This document shows, piece by piece, positions 1-7,575 of a stretch of 15,013 nucleotides of DNA. The first letter of the stretch is position 1. Each line of letters opens with the position of its first letter. Source of the DNA: Akkermansiaceae bacterium (GTDB lineage Bacteria; Verrucomicrobiota; Verrucomicrobiia; Verrucomicrobiales; Akkermansiaceae); assembly GCA_011524615.1 (NCBI GenBank), contig WTJZ01000139.1:1-15013 (forward strand), written 5' to 3'. A model generated the notes under the pieces. It ran no database searches. It was given only the letters and a program-made list of their open reading frames with translations, and had not been told where the DNA came from. The position numbers and the translations under genes were made by a program.

Positions 1-3000
1 GACTGGTCTTGCTGCCCACTATTTTGAAGGAGCAATTGTAAAGCCACAAATGGTTTTGCTTCTACGGAAGCTATACGAAATAGCTTTTCTAATTCAGATA
101 CGGATAATTCTGAGCGTAGCCCTTGTAATAGACAACCTACTAAGGCTGGCTCCTCTTGATATTTTGTACGAAATAAGTTGAGCAGATGAAATTCTACCTG
201 TTGAAATGAGTGTGAGTGTAAATATAAAGCGATCTCATTTTTAAGCTCAATATTATCAACACCTTCCAATAAGTGTGTACGTGCTTGACGAGCCTCTTCA
301 TCCCCCTCTCTCACATGAAGATTAAAGAAGCAGGCCTGCGCATAAAGCTGAGCGCTCTTTGCATCCCTCGTCAAATGAGATAAATTTGTCACCCCTCTTC
401 CATAGCTGAGGTATTCAGCTTTCTGGCTCCGAGCATATCTTAATACTTGAAGAAAGCCATGAAACTCGTCGATGGACCAATAACTAATACTACTCTTCTC
501 CTCCCCCTCCTGCTCATCATCGATCCAAAACAAACTGGCATAGACTTCCATTGCTCGTTCTACCTGTTCGTCATATTCGTAGGCTGTGGCACGTAAGAGC
601 TCCAGGCGCCAATCTTCTGTCAAGCCGAGTTGAGTTAAGTAATCGGCGACAAGGTCAGGGTAATTCGCTTGGAGCATCTCTATCGCGAGCTTTTCTACCT
701 CACGCGGGTCATTATCATCCTGCATCGCCATTAGCAGATGAGTGGCCTTACTGACTAAGCCTACTCGGAGGTAAAACTTCAATAACTTGCTCGAGGATGC
801 CTTATCGCTACTGCCCTTCCAAGACTTTTCATAGGCCACTTCCGCCTCATTGAGTTGCCCATTTTCTTCATACGCTTTCCCCAGCTGACTGTAGATCGCA
901 GAGTTCTTCACATTGAGTGCAATTAACTCCTGGAGGCTCGAAATTTTCCCACCTAGATCATCTCTCTCAGACAGGAGGAAATATTGTACCAGTAAGTCTG
1001 CGACGGACTTAGGATTTACTTGTCTACGTTGGCGGACTTCCTGTTCTAGTTCAGCCCCAGCCCCTACTCGCATGGCCGTCGAGACTAAGTGACGAGCCCA
1101 GTAGAACTGATCATCCGTATTCTCCGCTTGATCGAGACGCTTCCACCCCATCGAGAGAGCCTCATCATACCACCCCATCTTGATGTACTCCTTAGAGAGG
1201 AGATCCGATAACTCATTCGCACGCTCAAAACGAGCACTGGCACGTTTCAGAACAGAGATCGCCTTCTCTACATATCCCATTTGTGAGAGTAACCCCGCTT
1301 CATGAGTCCACCCGCTTTTATCTCCAGGAGCGATTTCCTTCCATCGTGCGATCGTCTGCAGAGCGGCATCATATCTGAATACTTTTTTCTGTAGCATCAC
1401 GAGCTTCTTGAGGTATGCCGTGGTCTTTCCCTCCTCTGTGGTTGCTAATTGCTCTAATACTTTACAGGCTTCGAGGTGATTCTTTCGGCGCTCTAGGATA
1501 TCGACCCAGAGATAGGTCTCGATAGTCGACTGCTGTGCGACTGCAGGCGCTAAGATGTCTTGGGCCTGTTGTTGTTGACCCGCTGCTAGGTATAATTCGG
1601 CACAGAGGTAACGATCTTGCACGGTATCCTTCTCCGCTAACTCTGCTAGTACTTGCTCCTGTACCTCGGCACGCTTTATCACCATCAGAGCTGTTTTGAC
1701 GCCTTCTTTGAGATCAATATAGTTCTGAGCAAGATGCACTAAATCGACCGCATAGGGTACAACCTCTTCTGGTCTGCGGGCACTCATTCCTAGAGAGCAC
1801 ACCGTTGATAGATAGTTCGGATTTGTCCCGAACTGGTCCTGCTTCTCGAGGAACAGGTCCAATGCGGTCTCGGGTTCTCCAATGCTTACAAGTTTCTTCG
1901 CCCCTCGGATCGCCATATCGAGCCCCTCTGCGTGAACCATCTTCAAGATATACTCACGCGCTTGTTCTGGCTGTCCGACCTTTACCAGATGATTCACTAA
2001 CGCTTCCTTTGCGAGGTATCCCTCCTCCTTGCTACACTCGTTTACTAGAATGCTCTCACCCTGTGAGGTGAAGCCATGGGTGAGGTAGAGTTGTGCTACT
2101 TTAATTTGGTCTGCGGTATTGGCGCTCATGCGCTGCGCTATCTCATCAATGGTTGATAAGAGCTCCGGCTCACGCTCTAGCTCTGCTAATAAATCGACCT
2201 TGATCAGCGCTAATTCCTCTTCATACCCTCTTTGTTCGATGAGAATAGAGAGCTCATCCAGCGCGTCTTGGAACTGAGCACCAAGCGTCAGTAACTTGAT
2301 AAACTGCGTTCTTAAGTCCCTGTCATCGGGGTTCGCTTGCAACAACTCCTTGAACAGAGACTTGGCACGCGTCCACTCCCCAGCCTGCGCCAGGCGATTG
2401 GCTAAACGGAGCGTGATTTGTTGGCGTTGGGGGTACTGTTGATGAGCATTTTGATAGCACTCTAGTACCTTATCCTGACTCCTCTCCCCTCGTAAGACCT
2501 CATCGACCTTATGCAAGATCTCAGTCTCTAGCCAAGAACCATTCCCTGATTGATCCAAGGTCGACATGAGGGTCTCTAACCCTACCTGCATCTGCCCGTC
2601 TAGAGCCTGTAGCTCCCCGAGTTTAACCGTGTAGCGCACCTTATCATACGGTACCTTTGTCGCCTTAATCAGCGACTGACAGAGCGAAATCGCTTTCTCA
2701 TATTCCCCCTCCGTCGCTGCCGCGTCGACGTACTCGACACCGTCATCAGCATTCTGTAGAATGGCCTTCTCCCAGAGCGTAAAGGCATCTTGAACTCGCC
2801 CTGTTCTCAGGTAGCTGACCCCGAGTAATCGCGTCGACTCGAGTAGGGTCTCATCAGACGCAGAAATCGTAACCGCTTCCAGATCGTCAATTGCAGACGT
2901 GAAGTCCAACTCTCTTACCAGCAGTCGAGCGCGCATCAAGAGTAACTCCGAGGTATCCTCCGCATTCTCGATCGCCTTTCCTAGTTCTGTAATGGCTAGG

Positions 3001-3263
3001 TCGCGCTTACCGGTACGTACATAGTAGCGAGCAAGGAGGACATGGTCTTGCCAGGAGTCTAACTCCTCCTTCAGGAACTCCTCCATGGTACGATGTGACT
3101 CAGCCTCGACCCAACTGTCATAAAAGCGAGTGAACAGTTGCTCATTCATGGGTCTCTGTTTGAGAGCCCGATGATAACGCGATGCTTGTTCAGGCAACGC
3201 TGCGACACATAATGCATTAACCCCAAAAAGAACCAAAAAAACACCCAATCTAACCATATCCAT
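1..3263 (-). CDS. Large exported TPR-type repeat protein, partial (C-terminus off left edge)
   Basis: Reading the minus strand from an ATG at 3263 (second in-frame ATG at 3257) gives an open frame with no stop to the window edge, about 1087 codons, so the gene is 3'-truncated here. The N-terminus has a short basic stretch, a hydrophobic core (VRLGVFLVLFGVNALCVAA) and a likely signal-peptidase site, so the product should be exported. The rest is almost entirely alpha-helical, with many degenerate 34-residue-like units such as 'SAIYSQLGKAYEENGQLNEA' and 'DKSGWTHEAGLLSQMGYVEK', typical of TPR solenoids. TPR proteins are protein-interaction scaffolds; no catalytic domain is visible. No Shine-Dalgarno precedes the start. 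An AT-rich leader and the terminator of the next gene separate it from upstream, so it probably has its own promoter. The partner and exact role are unknown. The frame is secure; the TPR assignment is by repeat character only. Confidence 0.85.
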   Translation of the reverse strand, partial: MDMVRLGVFLVLFGVNALCVAALPEQASRYHRALKQRPMNEQLFTRFYDSWVEAESHRTMEEFLKEELDSWQDHVLLARYYVRTGKRDLAITELGKAIENAEDTSELLLMRARLLVRELDFTSAIDDLEAVTISASDETLLESTRLLGVSYLRTGRVQDAFTLWEKAILQNADDGVEYVDAAATEGEYEKAISLCQSLIKATKVPYDKVRYTVKLGELQALDGQMQVGLETLMSTLDQSGNGSWLETEILHKVDEVLRGERSQDKVLECYQNAHQQYPQRQQITLRLANRLAQAGEWTRAKSLFKELLQANPDDRDLRTQFIKLLTLGAQFQDALDELSILIEQRGYEEELALIKVDLLAELEREPELLSTIDEIAQRMSANTADQIKVAQLYLTHGFTSQGESILVNECSKEEGYLAKEALVNHLVKVGQPEQAREYILKMVHAEGLDMAIRGAKKLVSIGEPETALDLFLEKQDQFGTNPNYLSTVCSLGMSARRPEEVVPYAVDLVHLAQNYIDLKEGVKTALMVIKRAEVQEQVLAELAEKDTVQDRYLCAELYLAAGQQQQAQDILAPAVAQQSTIETYLWVDILERRKNHLEACKVLEQLATTEEGKTTAYLKKLVMLQKKVFRYDAALQTIARWKEIAPGDKSGWTHEAGLLSQMGYVEKAISVLKRASARFERANELSDLLSKEYIKMGWYDEALSMGWKRLDQAENTDDQFYWARHLVSTAMRVGAGAELEQEVRQRRQVNPKSVADLLVQYFLLSERDDLGGKISSLQELIALNVKNSAIYSQLGKAYEENGQLNEAEVAYEKSWKGSSDKASSSKLLKFYLRVGLVSKATHLLMAMQDDNDPREVEKLAIEMLQANYPDLVADYLTQLGLTEDWRLELLRATAYEYDEQVERAMEVYASLFWIDDEQEGEEKSSISYWSIDEFHGFLQVLRYARSQKAEYLSYGRGVTNLSHLTRDAKSAQLYAQACFFNLHVREGDEEARQARTHLLEGVDNIELKNEIALYLHSHSFQQVEFHLLNLFRTKYQEEPALVGCLLQGLRSELSVSELEKLFRIASVEAKPFVALQLLLQNSGQQDQ

Positions 3264-3397
3264 TAGTTTAAACAAAAATTTAAAGCTAAGGCTTCTATAC
3301 ACCAATCATCAACGCGCAATTACTTTTTATACAAATATTTTAAATCCACAGAAAAATTCATTCTTAAAAACAGAAAACGACAATCCAGCCTGCCTAC

Positions 3398-3433
3398 AAA
3401 AAACCTCCCTCAGCATCTCTGCCGAGGGAGGTT
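3398..3433 (-). terminator. Rho-independent terminator of the small exported-protein gene
   Basis: On the minus strand a perfect 10-bp stem (AACCTCCCTC / GAGGGAGGTT) encloses a 12-nt loop and is followed by a run of T. It starts 25 bp after the stop codon of the gene at 3459-4148, so it should end that transcript before the TPR gene. Confidence 0.85.
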
Positions 3434-3458
3434 AGGTCGTCGTGGGGAGAAGGGAGAA

Positions 3459-4148
3459 TTAGTCTAGGATTTCCTGCATGATCTCGCGGCGTGTTTCGAG
3501 GGTCTCTTCGATGAGCTTTTCACGTTCACGGGTGCTGAGTTCCTCACCTGACTTGATACGCGCCTCGGTGCGTTCGAGTGAATCGAGTTTACGGCGGAGA
3601 CTATTTGCTTTAGAGGCTGAGATACGTCCTGTGCGTTCTGCAGAATCGATTTGTTGCTCGAGTCTTAATTGCGTTCGATTCGTGAGCGGAGTACGATTAG
3701 ACCCTTCTTCTGGAGTCTGGTAGAGTGCGTTAATATCGTCATTGAGTTTATCAAGGAGATTACGGTATTCATCCTTCTCCTCGTCTGTAACGGTTCCATC
3801 CGCCTTGTAAGAGTTACCGATTTCCACGATCTCACCGTGCAGATCCTTAAAGGTATCCGCTTGGCTCGTTTCGAGAGCGCCGATGGCATTGAGTCTAACG
3901 ATACGGCGAATCGTGTGTTGCGTGTACTCTCCCAAGTGAGTCGGTCGGAAGTCCTTCGCCTCTGCGTCTTCGTTCAGCTTTGCAAGCGTATGGGTATCTT
4001 TGACATCCAGGCGAGTCTCTTCTCGGAGCGCGATACGCTCAATGGCGTCATCTTTGCCATTACCTCGTAATCCTCTATTGCCTAATGGCTTAGCAACTGC
4101 AGGTAGGATGATGGAGGCGGCGATGAGTAGTAGGGCTGTGTTCTTCAT
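3459..4148 (-). CDS. Small exported helical protein of unknown function
   Basis: 229 residues. A typical Sec signal peptide (MKNTALLLIAASIILPAVA) is followed by a predicted cleavage site after residue 19, so the mature protein is periplasmic or secreted. The mature part is charged and helical with no cysteine. Residues about 115-140 (KADGTVTDEEKDEYRNLL) and 160-228 (stretches such as RISASKANSLRRKLDSLERT and LSTREREKL) are repeated helical hairpins. They resemble the 'DGRLT..E...L...L' pattern seen in many uncharacterised periplasmic proteins, and the first has a degenerate EF-hand look. The start is the only ATG that gives the signal peptide; no Shine-Dalgarno is visible. The gene appears monocistronic: an inverted-repeat-rich leader lies upstream and a strong terminator downstream. 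Function not recognised. Confidence 0.8.
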   Translation of the reverse strand: MKNTALLLIAASIILPAVAKPLGNRGLRGNGKDDAIERIALREETRLDVKDTHTLAKLNEDAEAKDFRPTHLGEYTQHTIRRIVRLNAIGALETSQADTFKDLHGEIVEIGNSYKADGTVTDEEKDEYRNLLDKLNDDINALYQTPEEGSNRTPLTNRTQLRLEQQIDSAERTGRISASKANSLRRKLDSLERTEARIKSGEELSTREREKLIEETLETRREIMQEILD

Positions 4149-4246
4149 AGTTCTGTGAATTGTTAACTAATCTAACAACCAGCGTTCCAAGAAGTTGCAC
4201 ACTTTTAATTATTTTTTAAAAAAGATCAAAAAGAGCTCATCTCTCA

Positions 4247-4261
4247 CGCTTTTCAAAAGCG
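4247..4261. promoter_or_regulatory. Perfect short palindrome in the leader of the exported-protein gene
   Basis: CGCTTTT-C-AAAAGCG is a 7-bp perfect inverted repeat around one base, about 100 bp upstream of the start codon at 4148. An AT-rich tract (4203-4232) lies between it and the gene. It could be an operator or simply a small hairpin; no regulator can be named. Confidence 0.3.
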
Positions 4262-4280
4262 CAAGCAATGTGCTTTTATT

Positions 4281-4348
4281 CACAAGGAGGAGCCCCAGCG
4301 AGTAGAGTCACGCACTCCTCTGTGATGTGATACAAGTGACTCCTTGTG
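4281..4348 (-). other. Nested inverted repeats, possible structured RNA
   Basis: The arms CACAAGGAG (4281-4289) and CTCCTTGTG (4340-4348) are perfect complements. A second pair, GAGTCAC (4305-4311) and GTGACTC (4336-4342), lies inside but overlaps the outer right arm by three bases. The two stems can form together if the outer one is shortened to six pairs, otherwise they compete. The element lies between the 3' end of trmA and the exported-protein gene, all on the minus strand. It could be a trmA 3' structure or part of the downstream leader. Confidence 0.35.
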
Positions 4349-4351
4349 GCG

Positions 4352-4378
4352 GCATTCTCCTCCTTCGAGGAGTAATGC
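4352..4378 (-). repeat. Stable hairpin directly after trmA, resembling one after recF
   Basis: GCATT-CTCCTC, a four-base loop, GAGGAG, one bulged base and AATGC form an 11-bp stem four bases after the trmA stop. No T-run follows, so it is not a classical intrinsic terminator. It may stabilise the mRNA 3' end. A similar hairpin followed by the same AATGCGCTC string occurs downstream of recF. Confidence 0.45.
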
Positions 4379-4382
4379 GCTC

Positions 4383-5480
4383 TTAGCGCTGCTCTAGGAT
4401 AATCCCTACCTCCCTATGATGCGTATAGGGGAACTGGTCAAAGAGTGCCATTTCGGTCACCTCATGGGTCTCTGACAGGATCTCCAAATTCTCGCGGAGG
4501 GTCTCAGGGTTACAGGAAATGTAAAGGATGCGAGGATATCTCTGTAAGGTGCGTAAGGAATCCTCATCGATGCCTGCTCGAGGTGGATCAACAAGGACTG
4601 TCTGGAAGTCATATTCCGCGAGGTCGACCTCTGCCTGTTCAAGACGTCTGAAGGTACGCTTCCCGTCGAGGGCGTCAGTGAGTTCCTCTGCAGAGAGGCG
4701 TAATATCTTAAGATTCGGTACCTTATTCGCTTCGATGTTCCACTGGGCAGCGTGCACAGAGGACTTTGCTAACTCCGTAGCCAGAACAGAGTCAAAGTTC
4801 TCCGCCAGCGCGACTGAGAAGTTCCCGTTCCCACAATAGAGCTCCAGTAAGTCACCACTGCATTGACGTGTTTTCTCCTTACACCACTCCAGCATCTTTT
4901 GCGCGATCTGACCGTTTGGCTGGGTAAAGCTGTTCTCAAACTGGCGTAATAGATATGACTGATCAAAGACGGAAAGGCGCTCGGTGACGTAGTCCACCCC
5001 GATGATTCTCTTCATCTTACGCGCTCTTCCGATGAAGCTGGCGTTGATCCCCTGCTCCATAAGCTCGGCCTTGAGAGTCTCTACCGCTTGCTCCCATTCA
5101 TCAGTGAGAGGCTTATGATACAGTAGTGAGATCACGAGCTCCCCACTCAGACTGGAGAGGAAGTCGACTTGAAAGAGCTTGGTTCTCAACAGGTCATTGA
5201 CACGCACCTTATCGAGCAGGGCAGACATCGCCTGATTGATCAACTCACTGGCTACAGGGAACTGCTCTACGACATAACGTTCCTTCGTCTGTTGATTAAA
5301 CATGACATAATTCAGATCCTCTCCCTCGTGCCATACTCTGAATTCTGCACGCATCCGATAATGCTTCCGAGGTGACTCATACACAGCGAGTTCTCCGTCG
5401 AAGTAGGGTGCGAATTCGGATCGAGTCAGAGCTACCTTCTCTTGGAGCTGGGCATCATACGTTGTAGGATCGATTGACAT
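4383..5480 (-). CDS. trmA: tRNA (uracil-5-)-methyltransferase TrmA
   Basis: 365 residues, the same size as E. coli TrmA (366). It uses S-adenosylmethionine to make 5-methyluridine at position 54 of the tRNA T-loop in the cytoplasm. The N-terminal RNA-binding part carries the conserved HYRMRAEFR (40-48) and LFQVDFLSSLS segments. The Rossmann-fold part has the SAM motif ELYCGNGNFS (213-222), DPPRAG (298-303), the catalytic cysteine in ISCNPETL (C323), and the conserved FDQFPYTHHREVG end with the probable base E357. It lacks the FeS-cluster cysteines of the RlmD group, and from memory it matches the enterobacterial protein closely along its whole length. The start is the ATG at 5480, with no Shine-Dalgarno. 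It lies 64 bp downstream of recG on the same strand and may share its transcript. Assignment is very secure. Confidence 0.96.
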   Translation of the reverse strand: MSIDPTTYDAQLQEKVALTRSEFAPYFDGELAVYESPRKHYRMRAEFRVWHEGEDLNYVMFNQQTKERYVVEQFPVASELINQAMSALLDKVRVNDLLRTKLFQVDFLSSLSGELVISLLYHKPLTDEWEQAVETLKAELMEQGINASFIGRARKMKRIIGVDYVTERLSVFDQSYLLRQFENSFTQPNGQIAQKMLEWCKEKTRQCSGDLLELYCGNGNFSVALAENFDSVLATELAKSSVHAAQWNIEANKVPNLKILRLSAEELTDALDGKRTFRRLEQAEVDLAEYDFQTVLVDPPRAGIDEDSLRTLQRYPRILYISCNPETLRENLEILSETHEVTEMALFDQFPYTHHREVGIILEQR

Positions 5481-5544
5481 AGGGAGGATATGGGCGCGTA
5501 GCGGGCGACGCTAGCCTAGTTCGGCCCAAAAGGGAACCCCTAAA

Positions 5545-7569
5545 TCACGAGATGCTCAACTTAGCCTCATGCCCTGTCACATAGGGTAAGAGCGCCGAAT
5601 ATCGCTCTAACTGAGGGTCCTCACGGAGCACTCGCTCCGCTGCGTCGCGAGCCTGCCGAATCAATGCCGTATCCGTAATATACTCGATAAAGGTGAGCTC
5701 CCCCGCACCACTCTGTGCCGTACCTAATACTTCACCCGGGCCACGGATCTGGAGGTCATGCTCCGCGAGCTCAAACCCATTCCCCGTGCTACTCAGAATC
5801 TTGAGCTTATGCAGGGCCGCCTCTTCCTTAGCCTTAGAGATGAGGACACAATAACTCTTATGCTCTCCACGTCCGACCCGACCTCTGAGCTGGTGTAACT
5901 GTGCTAGGCCAAAGCGTTCTGCATCGTAGATCAACATGATATTCGCGTTCGGGACGTCTACCCCTACCTCGATCACGGTGGTGGAGACCAGGACCTGCGT
6001 CTCATTCTCACGAAAGCGTTGCATGATCTCGTCCTTCTCTTGAGCCTTCATCTTACCATGCAGGAGTCCTACCGTGTAGGGCTTGAGCCTCTTCTGCCAC
6101 TTCTCAAACTCGACCGTGGCCGAATCCGCCTTGAGCGTCTCACTCTCCTCTACGAGCGGGTAGACGATGTAGGCCTGTCGCCCCTCTGCGAGGTGCTCCT
6201 TTAGGAACTTAGAGACCTCCGTCACCTTTGGGCTCTGTCGGACGGCGGACACGATCTTCTGTCGTCCCGCAGGGAGCTCATCAATGATAGAGACATCCAG
6301 ATCTCCATAGATCGACAGAGTCAGGGTACGAGGAATAGGAGTCGCGGTCATCACGAGGACATCAGGTACACGCTCTGATTGCTCGATGAGACGCTGGCGT
6401 TGCTCCACCCCGAACCGATGCTGCTCATCGATCACGACCAACCCTAGATTATCAAAGGTCACGCCCCCAAAGAGGAGCGCATGAGTGCCGATAATGATCT
6501 GGGCCTCATCTCCTGAGTGCTCATCTCGTGACCCAGTCTTCAGCGCCACTCTGATGCCTAAGGGGCGCAACCACTTCTCAAAGGTGTAGTAGTGCTGCTC
6601 GGCTAAGATCTGTGTAGGTGCCATCAGAGCAGCCTGGTTCCCACTATCGACGGCCAGCAGCATCGCACAGAGTGCGACAAAGGTCTTACCACTGCCCACA
6701 TCCCCTTGGAGCAGTCTATTCATAGGAGAGGCCGACCTCATATCCGCGATGATCTCTCTGACCGATCGCTTCTGAGCATCTGTCAGGTCAAAGGGTAAGC
6801 TCTCATAAAAGGACTTCAGGAGTCCCATCTTTTGCCCCTGTTCATACCCGTCAGCTTGCTTGATCTGACGCTTCTGCCACAGCACATTGATCTGGAGTAA
6901 GAAGAACTCCTCTAGGGCAAATTCTCTCTTAGCCGCCGTTGCTTCCTCTATCTCCTGTGGGAAATGTACTGACCGAATGATGTCCATGCGGTCCGCTGTG
7001 GGCTGTGGGTGTAAGAAGGGTCTCACTCTCGCCGACTCGAGCTCCTGACAAGCGGCCCACATGATCTCACGCAGTCGTCGTTGCTGAATGCCTGAGACGT
7101 TTCGATACACAGGGACGATCCTCTCAACATGGAGTCCTGCCCCTCCCGCACCGTCGATGACCTCAAACTCAGGGTGATCGATCACCAGCCCGCCCTTGCT
7201 CTCCTTCACCTTGCCATAGACGACCAGCTCCATACCCGCGGCGACCATGTTAGAGATGTAGGGCATATTGAACCAGCGCAGGCCTATCCGTCCGTCTAGT
7301 GCAAGCTCCTTCCCCTGGATGACAAAGACCGCCTCCGCGAAGCGGCGCTTCCCACCCATAAACCGATTCCTAAAGTCAATCACCTGCCCCCGGAGACAGA
7401 CTGCCTGTCCTGACATCGACGGAGCGACATTATCAAAAGAGCGACGATCCTCGTAGCGCTTAGGCAGATGATCGAGCAACTGATCAAGCGTCTCTATTCC
7501 CGCCTTTCTCAGTGCTGTCTTTTCCTTCGTCTCTAGCCCCAGATTCTGCAGAGTATCGCCGTCGTTCAT
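5545..7569 (-). CDS. recG: ATP-dependent DNA helicase RecG
   Basis: About 674 residues, the usual RecG length. RecG is a monomeric superfamily-2 translocase that remodels stalled forks, D-loops and Holliday junctions. An N-terminal helical and OB-fold wedge domain (to about residue 150) binds branched DNA. The helicase motifs follow: Walker A GDVGSGKT near 290, DEQH near 382, TATPIPRT near 409, STTVIEVGVDVPNA near 530 and QLRGRVGRG near 560. I prefer the ATG at 7569; a TTG at 7575 directly abutting the recJ stop would add two residues. Neither has a clear Shine-Dalgarno. With at most 6 bp between the genes, recG is almost certainly co-transcribed and translationally coupled with recJ. All helicase motifs are intact. 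Confidence 0.96.
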   Translation of the reverse strand: MNDGDTLQNLGLETKEKTALRKAGIETLDQLLDHLPKRYEDRRSFDNVAPSMSGQAVCLRGQVIDFRNRFMGGKRRFAEAVFVIQGKELALDGRIGLRWFNMPYISNMVAAGMELVVYGKVKESKGGLVIDHPEFEVIDGAGGAGLHVERIVPVYRNVSGIQQRRLREIMWAACQELESARVRPFLHPQPTADRMDIIRSVHFPQEIEEATAAKREFALEEFFLLQINVLWQKRQIKQADGYEQGQKMGLLKSFYESLPFDLTDAQKRSVREIIADMRSASPMNRLLQGDVGSGKTFVALCAMLLAVDSGNQAALMAPTQILAEQHYYTFEKWLRPLGIRVALKTGSRDEHSGDEAQIIIGTHALLFGGVTFDNLGLVVIDEQHRFGVEQRQRLIEQSERVPDVLVMTATPIPRTLTLSIYGDLDVSIIDELPAGRQKIVSAVRQSPKVTEVSKFLKEHLAEGRQAYIVYPLVEESETLKADSATVEFEKWQKRLKPYTVGLLHGKMKAQEKDEIMQRFRENETQVLVSTTVIEVGVDVPNANIMLIYDAERFGLAQLHQLRGRVGRGEHKSYCVLISKAKEEAALHKLKILSSTGNGFELAEHDLQIRGPGEVLGTAQSGAGELTFIEYITDTALIRQARDAAERVLREDPQLERYSALLPYVTGHEAKLSIS

Positions 7570-7575
7570 AACCAA

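Noticed and set aside
551..2071. Short plus-strand frames inside the TPR gene
   Set aside because: The minus strand carries one continuous frame of more than 1000 codons with a coherent helical protein; the plus frames are shadows.
5481..5544. Possible terminator between recG and trmA
   Set aside because: Only loose, imperfect repeats and no T-run on the minus strand; co-transcription cannot be excluded.
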